Source: Myxococcales bacterium
GTDB taxonomy: Bacteria > Myxococcota_A > Polyangia > Polyangiales > Polyangiaceae
Length of the DNA stretch: 64,000 nt
Direction of reading: 5' to 3'
NCBI GenBank assembly: GCA_016191785.1
Contig: JACPVJ010000016.1
Span: 62,001 to 126,000, forward strand
Shown here: piece after piece, positions 40,783 through 50,070 of the stretch
Numbering within the stretch: position 1 is the stretch's first letter
Layout: every line of letters starts with the position of its first letter
Position numbers and translations under genes: made by a program
The notes under the pieces: model-generated
What the model saw: the letters and a program-made list of their open reading frames with translations, nothing else
What the model was told of the DNA's origin: nothing
Database searches by the model: none

Positions 40783-43233
40783 ATGCCGTTGGTTGGTTCT
40801 TGGCGCTCCTGGGCAATCCCGCTGGTCTTGATCTGTGCCGCGGTGCTCGCGCCCGCCTGTGGCGGCGCTGGGCCGTCGCCACAGGGCGCGCAAGGGCCGA
40901 GCAGCGACAAGGCCGGCAAGACCGAGGCGAAGAAGGGAGCCGAAGCGAGGCACGTGATCCCGAAGGGTGAGCGCGTGCCGAGCGAGAAGCTGGTGGACCG
41001 TCGCAATCGCGGCTCGGTCGCTGCCGACACCATCGGCGTCGTCACCAACAAGCGCGTGAAGCCGCCGAAGTCGTCCGCAGAGATCTACAAAGCTGCCGCA
41101 CCGGCCACGGTCATCATCCGTGCCGGAGGTGGGCTCGGCAGCGGCGTGATCATCGACCCGGCGGGCTGGGTGCTGACCAACCACCACGTGATCGCGCCCG
41201 GCGAGAAAGACGAGTTCAAGACCAAGGTCACGGTGGTGCTGGGCAAGCTCAGCGACAGCGGCGGCATGGTTCGCCAGAAGAAGGAGTACGACGCCTTCGT
41301 CCACAAGGCCGACAAGCTCCGGGACATCGCGCTGATCAAGATCGTCGACCCGCCGGGCAAGCTACCCTCCGTCGCGATCTCGAAAGAGACGCCGCAGCCG
41401 GGCCAGCAAGTGGTCGCGCTCGGCCACGCCGGTGCAGGCATGCTCTGGGCGCTGAAGGCTGGGGAAATTTCCGCCATGGGCAAGCTCAGCGAGCAGCTGG
41501 CGACGCTGGCCCAGTTCAAGGACGACAAGGCCGGGCACGAGGCCGAAGACAAGTTCAAAAAGCAGCTCGACGACCAGAACCTCGGCTTGGTCATCCAGTC
41601 GACCTGCAACATCTTGCCGGGCGACAGCGGCGGTCCGCTACTCACCAAGGGCGGCGAGCTGATTGGGCTGAACGCGTTCAGCAATCGCGATCCGCGCACC
41701 GGCGGTCTGCTCAGCTTCCACGTTCACAAGAACGAGCTGGCGGAGTTCGTGAAAGACCGGCCCGCCCGCCCGGCGCGGCTCGTGCCCGACCCTTGGAAAG
41801 AGGGTGGGGGCGACGCCACCTTCGAAGACATCGACCTGGACGGCCGCGTGGACGCCCTGGTGCTCGAGGGGCGGCGTGCCTGCAGCTTCTGCCCCCGGCA
41901 GAGCGTCGCGGTGTTCTTCGACGTCGACCAGGACACCTATCGCGGCGTCACCAACCTGCCCGCGCTCACCGAGGTCTACCAGAAGCGCAAGTTCGACGCC
42001 GAGCTGGTCTATCTGCAGGTCGAGCGGGACACCTTCGTCTGGTACGACACCGACAACGACGGCCGGCTCGACTTGCTCGTGCACGACCCGGGCTCGAGCG
42101 GGCGCGCCTCGGCTGCGTTCAAGATCAAGAAGGACGGCGAGTTCGAGAAGGACGCCGCGTTCGGCAGCAGCCGCGACGTGCGCGCGTCGCTGCTGCAGGA
42201 CTCGGCGCTGCAGACCCGAATGCAGCGCCTCGCCAACGCGGCGTTTCCCCAGCACTACGTCGAGGCCAGCTCGGCCTCGAACGACACGCTGCCGAGCCCG
42301 GTCGGGCGAACCGGCAAGGCCGTGCTCAGCGACATCGATTGGGACGGCGCGGTCGAGTCGGTGCGGGTCGATTCGGCGTTCAGCTACCGGCTTCTGGTCG
42401 ACGTCGATCGCAGCAGCGTGGGCTCGCTGCCGCGAGAGTTCAACCTGTCCACCCACGGTTCGCAGGTGGACGCCGAGGTCGCGGTGGTGTCCCAGGCAAA
42501 CCACATGTGGATCTGGTACGACACCGACGACGACGGGCGGTTCGACCTGGTGCTGCACTCGGGCGGCGCGCGGCTGTACGTGGCCTCCGATGCCTGGCGC
42601 GTGGACGCGAGCGGCAACAAGACCGCAGCGCCCGAACACGTCGGGCGCAAGCTGGTCCGCGCCGATCTGCTCAGCTCACCGTCGCAGGCGTCGCAGCTGC
42701 GCAACCTGATGGGCAAGGGCTTCCTGAGCATCCTGAGCGCCCCCTCGGACAGCGGCATCGGATCGTTTCCCGAGCCGATCGCCGATCACCGAGGCGCGAG
42801 CTACGAGATCATGGACATCAAGGGGCTGCAGAAGTCCGTGGTGTTGGTCTACGCCCAGGGCAGCGACGGCTATCTGGTCGACCTGGACAGCAACAGCCTG
42901 CGCACCCAGCCCGCCAAGCCCAAGGACCTGCCCAAGCTCGCCGAGGGTGGCAAGCTCGACATCGAGTTCGCCTACTTCCAGCGCAACGGCCTGGCGTGGG
43001 CGTACTACGACATCGACGCCAAGAAGGGGTACGACGTGGTGCTCTATTCGTCCGATCCGCGCGGTGGCAAGGCCGACGTCGGCTTCCGTATCGACGCGAC
43101 CGGCAAGGTCACGCTCGACGAGTCACTGAAGGGCAAGCCGCTGGCGAGTCACAGCGTGTTCACCAAGCCGGCCGACCAGAAGCGCTTCGAGAAGGTCGCC
43201 AAAGAGCTGTTCGGCAAGCGCGCGGTGGAGTGA
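40783..43233 (+). CDS. Lipoprotein trypsin-like serine protease with Asp-rich repeats
   Basis: An 816-aa lipoprotein (lipobox LAPAC, C26; AGGAAGG upstream). The protease domain (about 100-345) has the triad His135 (LTNHHVI), Asp181 (RDIALIKI) and Ser282 (LPGDSGGPLL), as in HtrA/trypsin-like S1C enzymes, but no PDZ domain follows. Residues about 345-790 instead hold repeated units with Asp-rich turns: FEDIDLDGRVDALVLEG, WYDTDNDGRLDLLVHD, LSDIDWDGAVESV, WYDTDDDGRFDLVLHS and YYDIDAKKGYDVVLYS. Their DxDxDGxxD loops look like calcium-binding FG-GAP/dockerin-type motifs. Calcium may stabilise the C-terminal part or present the protease on the surface. Substrates are unknown. Confidence 0.85.
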   Translation: MPLVGSWRSWAIPLVLICAAVLAPACGGAGPSPQGAQGPSSDKAGKTEAKKGAEARHVIPKGERVPSEKLVDRRNRGSVAADTIGVVTNKRVKPPKSSAEIYKAAAPATVIIRAGGGLGSGVIIDPAGWVLTNHHVIAPGEKDEFKTKVTVVLGKLSDSGGMVRQKKEYDAFVHKADKLRDIALIKIVDPPGKLPSVAISKETPQPGQQVVALGHAGAGMLWALKAGEISAMGKLSEQLATLAQFKDDKAGHEAEDKFKKQLDDQNLGLVIQSTCNILPGDSGGPLLTKGGELIGLNAFSNRDPRTGGLLSFHVHKNELAEFVKDRPARPARLVPDPWKEGGGDATFEDIDLDGRVDALVLEGRRACSFCPRQSVAVFFDVDQDTYRGVTNLPALTEVYQKRKFDAELVYLQVERDTFVWYDTDNDGRLDLLVHDPGSSGRASAAFKIKKDGEFEKDAAFGSSRDVRASLLQDSALQTRMQRLANAAFPQHYVEASSASNDTLPSPVGRTGKAVLSDIDWDGAVESVRVDSAFSYRLLVDVDRSSVGSLPREFNLSTHGSQVDAEVAVVSQANHMWIWYDTDDDGRFDLVLHSGGARLYVASDAWRVDASGNKTAAPEHVGRKLVRADLLSSPSQASQLRNLMGKGFLSILSAPSDSGIGSFPEPIADHRGASYEIMDIKGLQKSVVLVYAQGSDGYLVDLDSNSLRTQPAKPKDLPKLAEGGKLDIEFAYFQRNGLAWAYYDIDAKKGYDVVLYSSDPRGGKADVGFRIDATGKVTLDESLKGKPLASHSVFTKPADQKRFEKVAKELFGKRAVE

Positions 43234-43236
43234 GCC

Positions 43237-43416
43237 TCAGAGCTTGGTCGCCTGCAAGATGGTCTGAATCGCGATCAGCGCCCCGATCGGAAACAAGATC
43301 CACAAGTAGCGCGTCTGGTGGTCCCTGAGCTCGTTCAGCGCGGCGCGCATCTGCTCCAGCTCTTTCAGCATGCGTGCGGTGTCGGACTGGCCGCTCTCGT
43401 CGTCTTTGTCTGCCAC
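43237..43416 (-). CDS. 59-aa single-pass membrane protein
   Basis: A small gene on the minus strand starting at GTG 43416, with AAGGAG eight bases upstream, and ending at TGA 43239-43237. The first 35 residues are charged and helical (ARMLKELEQMRAALNELRDH). They are followed by one membrane segment, YLWILFPIGALIAIQTILQA, and a short tail TKL. The ribosome site, the sensible coiled-coil/TM composition and the 3 bp gap to the convergent protease stop argue that it is real. It may be a small regulator or assembly factor; the partner is unknown. No homologue is recognised by eye. Confidence 0.65.
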   Translation of the reverse strand: MADKDDESGQSDTARMLKELEQMRAALNELRDHQTRYLWILFPIGALIAIQTILQATKL

Positions 43417-43542
43417 CTTGAGGTCTCCTTGCGAGAAGGCGAAACTATCGCTGGTTTGCCCCGGCCCCGAAAGAGCGGATTTCTACCCTGCCGGGCACCG
43501 GCACTTTTCCGACGCGCGCTGGCGTGGTGAGATCTCGACCCA

Positions 43543-44121
43543 ATGAGCGCTGTCGGCCGCCGCCAACTGCTTCAGGTGGGAGTGGGCGGAGCCGCGGTTC
43601 TCGCCCTCGGCGGCGCGAGCTTGCGCTGGCTCGGCAGCGGCTACGCCCTGCGCAGCGGGGAAGTCGCGCTCGGGATGAGCGTGAAACAATGGTGCGTCGC
43701 CCGCGCGCTGGTCGAAGCGCTGACGCCCGGCGGCGACGGCCTGCCCACCGGCGCGGAGCTCGGTCTGATCCAGCAGATCGACGAGCAGGTGTGGGCAGCG
43801 GACGACGGCACCGCCAGCGACCTTCGCGCTGCCCTCGAGCTCGTCGAGCACGTGCCGCCGCTCTTCGGTCACCTCGGGCGCTTCAGCTCGCTCTCGGTCG
43901 CGGCTCGCCAAGACGTGTTCGACCGCATGGTGCGCTCGCGTCGCGATCTGTTCGTGCAGGTCGCGCTCGGCCTCAAGCAGCTGGTGCAGATCTGCTATTT
44001 CGCGGACCAGCGGGTGTGGCCGGCCATCGGCTACGACGGGCCTTGGGTCAAAGAGGCGCGGCCGCCTGCGAGCGCGCTCGCCTACCAGAAGCTCCTCGTC
44101 GACCGACGAGGTCGGGCGTGA
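43543..44121 (+). CDS. Tat-exported gluconate 2-dehydrogenase subunit 3-like protein
   Basis: A 192-aa small subunit of a membrane-associated flavoprotein dehydrogenase. The N-terminus GRRQLLQVGVGGAAVLALGG is a twin-arginine signal. The helical body (SVKQWCVARALVEALTPGGDGLP, GLIQQIDEQVWAADDGTA) fits the gluconate dehydrogenase gamma-like subunit, which lets the GMC partner ride through the Tat pathway. Its TGA overlaps the partner's GTG by four bases (GTGA), so the pair is translationally coupled and likely forms a complex. Confidence 0.8.
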   Translation: MSAVGRRQLLQVGVGGAAVLALGGASLRWLGSGYALRSGEVALGMSVKQWCVARALVEALTPGGDGLPTGAELGLIQQIDEQVWAADDGTASDLRAALELVEHVPPLFGHLGRFSSLSVAARQDVFDRMVRSRRDLFVQVALGLKQLVQICYFADQRVWPAIGYDGPWVKEARPPASALAYQKLLVDRRGRA

Positions 44122-45686
44122 TCCGGCAGGGCCACGAGCTCGACCGCGATCAGAGCGAGAGCGTCGACGTGTGCGTGGTGGGCTCGGGATGTGGCGGCGC
44201 CTCCCTGGCGGCGGTGCTGGCCGAGCAGGGTCGCTCGGTGGTGATGCTCGAACAGGGCGGCTACTACACCAAAGACGACTTCGATCAGCGCGAGCTGAAC
44301 ATGCTGGCCAAGATCGACGGCGGCCGCGGCTTGCACGCCAGCGACGACGTGTCGATCTCGCTCACGTATGGCAACAACGTCGGCGGCGCGAGCGTGCACT
44401 ACTGGGCGGACAGCTATCGGACGCCCGCCGATCGCCTCCTCGAGTGGCGCGACGAGTTCGGGATTCGAGGTCACAGTGAAGCGGCGCTGGCCCCCCACTT
44501 CGACCAGATCGAGCGTGATCTGAACGTGCACCCCGCGAGCGACGAATACGCCAACAAGATGAACCTGCTGGTCGAGCGCGGCGCCCGACAGCTCGGCTGG
44601 CACGTGGCCCGGGTTCCCCAGGCGCGCAAGGCCTGTCGCGCCAGCGGGCACTGCATGCAGGGCTGCGCCTACGACGCGAAGCAGAGCCAGCTCGTCACCT
44701 ACGTTCCCCGCGCGGTCGCCGCCGGCGCGCGGCTGTACTCCGATCTTCGCGCCGAGCGCCTCGAGTGGACCGGGCGCAAGATCTCGGCGCTGGTCGGCCG
44801 CGTGCTCGATCGCGGCACCGGCCGGCCTCGGGGCCCCACGCTGCGGGTCGAGGCTCGCGCGTTCGTGATCGCGGCAGGCGGCTACGGGACGCCCGACTTC
44901 TTGCTGCGCCAGGGGTTGAAGGCGCAACTGCCAGAGCTGGGCGAGCACCTGTTCGTGAACCCCTGTCCGATGGTGCACGCGATCTTCGACGACGACATCA
45001 TCCAGTGGCGAAACATCCCGGCGGCGTGGGGCGTCGAGGAGTTTCGGCTCGCGCGCTACCAGGGTCCGCGCCGCGTGTTCGGGCGCCCCTCGCAGAGTCG
45101 CTACCTCGAGGGCGGCTATCTGTTCATGCCGAACCAGCTCCACCCCGGCCTGCTCGGTGCGGTGCTGCCCGGCATCGGCCGCACGAATACCGAGCTGATG
45201 CGGCAGCTGCCCAAGCTCGGCGGCACCATCTGCTGGATCGACGACGTCGAGCCGGGGCGCATTCGGATCGACGGCGGTCGCCGACGGGTCGAGATGCCGC
45301 TCGGCGGCGGCAACGGCGAGCGACTCCGGGACGCGTGGAAGAAGCAGGCCCAGCTCTTGTTCACCGTGGGGGCCAAGCAGGTCTTGTTCGGTGACGCCCA
45401 AGACACGCGCATCGACCGCGCCGATCAGATCGAGTCTGCCGTGCGGCAGCTCTCGATCCGGGCCGGCCGCAACGCGCTGGGCGCGCCGCATCCGGGCGGC
45501 GGCGCCCGCATGGGCGCGAGCGCGCGGGACTCGGTGGTCGACGAAGACCACCGCGTGCACGGCTTCGACAACCTGTTTGTCGCCGACCCCAGCGTGTTCC
45601 CCAGCCCGCCCAGCGTGGACCCGAGCCTGACCATCTTGGCCTTCAGCCGGGTCGCGGCTGCAGCCGTCGCTGCGCACACGTCATGA
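44118..45686 (+). CDS. GMC-family FAD oxidoreductase
   Basis: A 522-aa flavoprotein dehydrogenase starting at GTG 44118. The FAD Rossmann motif VCVVGSGCGGASLAAVLAEQG is near the start. The catalytic-side C-terminus has GAPHPGGGARMGA and FVADPSVFPSPPSVDPSLTI, as in GMC/cholesterol-oxidase-like and gluconate dehydrogenase large subunits. CRASGHCMQGCAYDAKQS has three Cys in the place where fungal and bacterial GMC members carry a typical C-x3-G-C element. It has no signal of its own; the preceding Tat subunit probably carries it to the periplasm. The substrate is perhaps an alcohol, sugar or sterol. Its stop overlaps the next gene by four bases (ATGA). Confidence 0.88.
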   Translation: MIRQGHELDRDQSESVDVCVVGSGCGGASLAAVLAEQGRSVVMLEQGGYYTKDDFDQRELNMLAKIDGGRGLHASDDVSISLTYGNNVGGASVHYWADSYRTPADRLLEWRDEFGIRGHSEAALAPHFDQIERDLNVHPASDEYANKMNLLVERGARQLGWHVARVPQARKACRASGHCMQGCAYDAKQSQLVTYVPRAVAAGARLYSDLRAERLEWTGRKISALVGRVLDRGTGRPRGPTLRVEARAFVIAAGGYGTPDFLLRQGLKAQLPELGEHLFVNPCPMVHAIFDDDIIQWRNIPAAWGVEEFRLARYQGPRRVFGRPSQSRYLEGGYLFMPNQLHPGLLGAVLPGIGRTNTELMRQLPKLGGTICWIDDVEPGRIRIDGGRRRVEMPLGGGNGERLRDAWKKQAQLLFTVGAKQVLFGDAQDTRIDRADQIESAVRQLSIRAGRNALGAPHPGGGARMGASARDSVVDEDHRVHGFDNLFVADPSVFPSPPSVDPSLTILAFSRVAAAAVAAHTS

Positions 45687-46006
45687 GCCCGAAGCCGAAG
45701 CGGCCGCGCACGGTCAAGCGCGAGCGCGAGCGCGCGAGCCAGAAGCTGGGCGACGCCCGAGAGAAGCTGGCGCGGCTCGAGGCTGGCGGCGCGCCCGAGC
45801 GCCCGCTCGACGTGGAGTCGGCGTCGGTGGTCGAGCCCCGCGTGCGCGCCGAGCCTTGCCTGCGCTGCGGCTCCAGCGTGCGGGTCGACGACCACCGCGC
45901 GGAGACCGTCGGCGGGCGCCGGCTTCGCGTGGTCGTCGCCAAGTGCTCACAGTGCGGCGCCGGCCGCCGCTGGTATTTCCGGCTGGCCAGCGATCTGCCG
46001 AGCTGA
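45683..46006 (+). CDS. Small zinc-ribbon protein
   Basis: A 107-aa cytoplasmic protein. A basic coiled-coil N-terminus (RTVKRERERASQKLGDAREK) is followed by a Zn ribbon with C-x2-C pairs CLRCGSS and CSQCGAG, about 30 residues apart. The ATG at 45683 overlaps the GMC stop (ATGA). It might help regulate or mature the GMC pair, or be an unrelated nucleic-acid-binding protein; the overlap shows only shared transcription. The next gene, pgi, starts 37 bp later and may be part of the same transcript. Confidence 0.75.
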   Translation: MSPKPKRPRTVKRERERASQKLGDAREKLARLEAGGAPERPLDVESASVVEPRVRAEPCLRCGSSVRVDDHRAETVGGRRLRVVVAKCSQCGAGRRWYFRLASDLPS

Positions 46007-46042
46007 CTTCTCGCCCTCGGCGGCACGTGTCAGGCTCGCGGC

Positions 46043-47719
46043 ATGACGACTCTGACGGAAACGCCGGCGTGGCGGGCGCTCGCGGCCCACAAGAGCCAGA
46101 TCGAACGAACCCTGATGCGCGAGCTGTTCGCGAGGGACCCCGAGCGCTTCACGCGGATGTCCTTCGAGCTGCCGGGAATGCTGCTCGACTTCTCAAAACA
46201 CCGCGCGACCGGCGAGACCGTCTCGCTCTTGCTGCGACTGGCCGAGCAGGCCGGCGTGCCCGCGCGCATCGAGCAGATGTTCGGCGGCGACGTCATCAAC
46301 GTGACCGAGAAGCGACCGGTGCTGCACGTGGCGCTGCGCAACCGTGCGGGCACGCCGGTGATGGTCGCCGGCAAGGACGTCATGCCGGACGTCCGCGCGG
46401 TGCTCGGCAGGATGCGAAGCCTGGTCACCGCCCTCGAGAGCGGACAGTGGCGCGGGCACACCGGCAAGAAGATCCGCGACATCGTCAACATCGGGATTGG
46501 CGGCTCGGACCTCGGCCCGGTGATGGTCACCGAGGCCCTACGCCCCTTCTGGCGCCCTGACGTGGGCGTGCACTTCGTGTCGAACATCGACGGCACGCAC
46601 CTCTCGGAGACCCTGCGCCGGCTCGACCCCGAGACCACGCTGTTCCTGGTCGCGTCCAAGACCTTCACCACCCAAGAGACGCTGACCAACGCCCGATCGG
46701 CGCGCGCCTGGCTGGTCGAGCGACTGGGCAGCGATGCAGCGGGGAAGAAGCACTTCGTCGCGCTCTCGACCAACGAGAGGGCAGTGGCCGAGTTCGGCAT
46801 CGACCCCGCCAACATGTTCGAGTTCTGGGACTGGGTCGGCGGTCGCTACTCGCTCTGGTCCGCCATCGGGCTCTCCATCGCCTGCGTGATCGGCATGGAC
46901 CGCTTCGAAGAGCTCCTGGCCGGCGCCCACGAGATCGACCAGCACTTCTGCACCGCGCCCCTCGAGCGGAACGCCCCCGTGCTGATGGCGCTCTTCGGCG
47001 TCTGGTACTCGGGCTTCTTCGGCGCCGCGTCCCACGCCATCTTGCCCTACGACCAATACCTGCACCGCTTCGCCGCGTACCTGCAGCAAGCCGACATGGA
47101 GAGCAACGGCAAGGGCGTCGACCGGAGCGGCCGGCCCATCACGGGCTACGACACCGGCCCGATCGTCTTCGGCGAGCCGGGCACCAACGGCCAGCACGCC
47201 TTCTACCAGCTCATCCACCAGGGCACGCGGCTCGTGCCCGCCGACTTCATCGCGCCCGTGAAGCCCCAGAACCCGCTGGGCGAGCACCACCTGATCTTGC
47301 TCGCCAACTTCTTCGCCCAGACCGAGGCGCTGATGCGCGGCAAGACGCCAGAGGAAGTGGACGCCGAGCTGGCGCGGGCCGGTACGCCACCCGAGCGCAT
47401 TGCCGAGCTGCGCCAACACAAGGTGTTCACCGGCAATCGTCCGACCACCTCGATCTTGATCGACGAGCTCGACCCCAATACCTTGGGCCGCCTGGTTGCG
47501 CTCTACGAGCACAAGATCTTCGTGCAAGGCGTGATCTGGGACGTGAACAGCTTCGATCAGTGGGGCGTCGAGCTGGGCAAGCAGCTGGCCAGCGCCATCT
47601 TGCCCGAGCTCAGCGACGACCGGCTGGTGACCGGACACGACGCCTCGACCAACGGCCTGGTCAATCACATGAAGCGGGTGCGCGCGCGGATCTGCGGCTC
47701 GAAGTCGCCCGCAGTTTGA
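46043..47719 (+). CDS. pgi: Glucose-6-phosphate isomerase
   Basis: A 558-aa cytosolic enzyme that interconverts glucose 6-phosphate and fructose 6-phosphate. Both family signatures are intact: [20 protein letters not shown] and the catalytic region [20 protein letters not shown] with [31 protein letters not shown] and [18 protein letters not shown] are also textbook. Its length matches E. coli Pgi (549). The gene is probably an independent housekeeping gene at the end of the GMC cluster. Confidence 0.97.
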   Translation: MTTLTETPAWRALAAHKSQIERTLMRELFARDPERFTRMSFELPGMLLDFSKHRATGETVSLLLRLAEQAGVPARIEQMFGGDVINVTEKRPVLHVALRNRAGTPVMVAGKDVMPDVRAVLGRMRSLVTALESGQWRGHTGKKIRDIVNIGIGGSDLGPVMVTEALRPFWRPDVGVHFVSNIDGTHLSETLRRLDPETTLFLVASKTFTTQETLTNARSARAWLVERLGSDAAGKKHFVALSTNERAVAEFGIDPANMFEFWDWVGGRYSLWSAIGLSIACVIGMDRFEELLAGAHEIDQHFCTAPLERNAPVLMALFGVWYSGFFGAASHAILPYDQYLHRFAAYLQQADMESNGKGVDRSGRPITGYDTGPIVFGEPGTNGQHAFYQLIHQGTRLVPADFIAPVKPQNPLGEHHLILLANFFAQTEALMRGKTPEEVDAELARAGTPPERIAELRQHKVFTGNRPTTSILIDELDPNTLGRLVALYEHKIFVQGVIWDVNSFDQWGVELGKQLASAILPELSDDRLVTGHDASTNGLVNHMKRVRARICGSKSPAV

Positions 47720-47751
47720 CTCCCGGCCAGAGGTCGGAAACACATCGAGGC

Positions 47752-48132
47752 ATGGACATGGGCGCGGGGCTCGGGATCATCATCACGGTCGTTTCCATCT
47801 TGTTCACGCTGGTGGTCATGGCCGGCGTGGGCTTCGTCATGTGGAAGGTGTTCGGCGGGCTGATGAAGCAGTCCCAAGAGCGCTCGCGCATCTTGACCAC
47901 CGGCATCCCTGCCACCGGGCGCGTGCTGCAGCTGATGGACACCGGCATGCTGGTCAACAACCAGCCGCAGGTTCGCATCATCGTCGAGGTGCAGATGCCC
48001 GGCCGCCCGCCGTATCAGGCAGACACGACCATGATCTTGTCGATGCTCGCGGTGCCGCGGGTGCAGCCCGGCTGCATGGTTCACATGAAGGTCGATCCGA
48101 TGAACCCCGCCAACGTCGCGCTGATGATCTAG
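47752..48132 (+). CDS. Single-pass membrane protein with small soluble domain (DUF3592-like)
   Basis: A 126-aa protein. The ATG at 47752 starts an N-terminal membrane anchor (GIIITVVSILFTLVVMAGVGFVMW). After a charged linker comes a small beta domain that begins ATGRVLQLMDTGMLVNNQPQV and ends with MVHMKVDPMNPANVALMI. This is the DUF3592/YcxB-like pattern, where a strand with a G-x-V-x-x-x-x-x-x-N-N-x-P motif and a C-terminal D-P-x-x-P-x-x-V repeat. Function is unknown. It is followed 15 bp later by the PEBP gene. Confidence 0.7.
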   Translation: MDMGAGLGIIITVVSILFTLVVMAGVGFVMWKVFGGLMKQSQERSRILTTGIPATGRVLQLMDTGMLVNNQPQVRIIVEVQMPGRPPYQADTTMILSMLAVPRVQPGCMVHMKVDPMNPANVALMI

Positions 48133-48147
48133 GCGGAGCCGAGGCCC

Positions 48148-48612
48148 ATGCGGATCGAGTCGTCGGCGTTCACGCACCAGGGTGAGATCCCCTCGGAGTA
48201 CACCTGCGAAGGGCAAGACCTGTCGCCCCCGCTGGCGTGGAGCGACGCGCCGGCCGGTACCCGGAGCTTCGCGCTGATCGTCGACGACCCGGACGCCCCC
48301 GACCCCGCCGCACCGAAGCGAGTCTGGGTCCACTGGGTGCTGTACGACCTTCCGGCGGACCAGAGCTCGCTGGCCGAAGGCGCAAAACACGCCCCGCCCG
48401 GCGCTCGCGATGGCACCAACGACTGGAAGCGCACCGGCTACGGCGGCCCGTGCCCGCCCATCGGGCGCCACCGCTACTTTCACAAGCTGTACGCGCTCGA
48501 CACGGCGCTCGGTGATCGCGGCGCGATGACCCGGGCGGAGCTCGAAGCCGCGATGCAGGGCCACGTGCTCGCCAGCGCCGAGCTCGTGGGCACGTATCAG
48601 AAGCGGCGTTGA
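48148..48612 (+). CDS. YbhB/YbcL (PEBP) family protein
   Basis: A 154-aa member of the phosphatidylethanolamine-binding protein superfamily. The key motifs are intact: CEGQDLSPPLAW (with SPPL), FALIVDDPDAPDPAA, WVHWVLYDLP and GTNDWKRTGYGGPCPPIGRH. The ligand site (D-P-D, H) is present. Bacterial members have unclear roles; a lipid or small-metabolite ligand is likely. GGCGGAG serves as ribosome site. It is probably co-transcribed with the preceding membrane protein. Confidence 0.9.
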   Translation: MRIESSAFTHQGEIPSEYTCEGQDLSPPLAWSDAPAGTRSFALIVDDPDAPDPAAPKRVWVHWVLYDLPADQSSLAEGAKHAPPGARDGTNDWKRTGYGGPCPPIGRHRYFHKLYALDTALGDRGAMTRAELEAAMQGHVLASAELVGTYQKRR

Positions 48613-48650
48613 GATCCGGTTTCGGGACGCCGAGCGAGGCGTCGAGGCGC

Positions 48651-50024
48651 TCACCCCGCGCGCAGGTGATACGCCTTCGGTTTCAGGAACGCCTCGATGC
48701 CGTAGGTCGAGAGCGTGCAGCCGATACCCGAGTGGCCGCGGCCGGACCACGGCAGGCGCGGGCTGACGCGGTCGCAGCAGTTCCAGTATGCCGTGCCGAC
48801 GTCGAGCGTGCTCAAGATGGCCTCGGCGCGGGCGCGGCTCGGGGAGTAGACCGCGGCGGTGAGGCCGTATTCGGTGTCGGCCATCAGCTCGCGGGCCTCT
48901 TCGTCCGAGCGCACCTTCATCACTCCGATCACCGGGCCGAAGCTCTCGTCGCGCATCACCTTCATCTCGTGGGTCACGTCGACCAGCACCGTGGGCTCGA
49001 AGAAGAAGCCGGGCCGATCGGCGCGGCGCCCGCCGGTGAGCAGCTTGGCGCCTCGGTGCAGCGCGTCGGCGACCTGATCGTCGAGCGTGGCCAGGGCGAG
49101 CTCGCGGCGCGCGAGGGGCCCAATGTACGTGTTCGCATCGGTGGGGTCGCCCATCGCGAAGCCGCGCACCGTGGCCTCAAGCTCGCGCACGAAGGGCTCC
49201 CAGATGGCCTGGTGGACGTACAGACGCTCGACCGCGCAGCAGCTCTGCCCGGTGTTGTAGAAGGCGCCGTCGGCGGTGGCGGCGGCGGCGTGCTTGGGGT
49301 CGGCGTCGTCGCAGACGTAGGCCGGGTCCTTGCCGCCGAGCTCGAGCTGCACGCGGATCATGCGGTGGGCCAGGGCTTGCGCGATGCGGGTTCCGGTGGC
49401 GTGGGAGCCGGTGAAGAAGACCCCGTCGACCCGCTGCTCGATCAGCGCTGCCCCCACGCTGCCGCCGCCGATCACGCTCACGAACACGTCCCGCGGCACC
49501 CCCGACTCGTGGAGCGCGCGCTCGATGCCGAGCCCGGTGAGCGTGGCGTACTCGCTGGGCTTGTAGAGCACGCTGTTGCCGGTGAGCAGCGCCGGGACGA
49601 ACACGTTGGCGCCGACGAAGAACGGGTAGTTCCAGGCGCTCACGTTGGCCACCAGCCCCAGGGGCTCGTGGCGGATGCGCTCTTCGGTGCCGCCCGCCTC
49701 GGCCGTGAGCAGCACCTCGTCTTCGATCTCGCGGGCCGCGTGCTCGAGGAAGAAGTCGATCCGCCCCGCCAGCGCGTTCAGCTCGTTCCGCGATTGCGCG
49801 ATGGGCTTGCCGACCTCTCGGGTCAGTGTGAGGGCAAGCTCTTCGCGCTGCTCGGTGACTCGATCGCGGAAGCGCCGCAGCACCTCGGCGCGCTCCGCAA
49901 ACGGACGCGCCGCCCAGGCACGCTGCGCGTTGCGGGCGCGGCTGACCTTCTCGGTCAGGGTCTCGCGCGTGTCCTCGTCCATCTCACGAAGCGTCTGGCC
50001 GTTTGCCGGATCCACGATGCGCAT
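48651..50024 (-). CDS. NAD(P)-dependent aldehyde dehydrogenase
   Basis: A 457-aa aldehyde dehydrogenase. The start at ATG 50024 was chosen because AGG sits six bases before it, better than the upstream ATG at 50036. The cofactor strand VANVSAWNYPFFVGANVFVP, the Glu base in VQLELGGKDPAYV and the catalytic Cys in YNTGQSCCAVERLYVH are all present. ENPF-like ESFGPVIGVMKV and C-terminal PRLPWSGRGHSGIG complete the family. The substrate is open; many relatives act on succinate semialdehyde or aromatic aldehydes. It diverges from the gene at 50071. Confidence 0.93.
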   Translation of the reverse strand: MRIVDPANGQTLREMDEDTRETLTEKVSRARNAQRAWAARPFAERAEVLRRFRDRVTEQREELALTLTREVGKPIAQSRNELNALAGRIDFFLEHAAREIEDEVLLTAEAGGTEERIRHEPLGLVANVSAWNYPFFVGANVFVPALLTGNSVLYKPSEYATLTGLGIERALHESGVPRDVFVSVIGGGSVGAALIEQRVDGVFFTGSHATGTRIAQALAHRMIRVQLELGGKDPAYVCDDADPKHAAAATADGAFYNTGQSCCAVERLYVHQAIWEPFVRELEATVRGFAMGDPTDANTYIGPLARRELALATLDDQVADALHRGAKLLTGGRRADRPGFFFEPTVLVDVTHEMKVMRDESFGPVIGVMKVRSDEEARELMADTEYGLTAAVYSPSRARAEAILSTLDVGTAYWNCCDRVSPRLPWSGRGHSGIGCTLSTYGIEAFLKPKAYHLRAG

Positions 50025-50070
50025 GCCGCGCCTCATACCATGGGTTAGACTCTGCGGCGTGCCGCCCACG

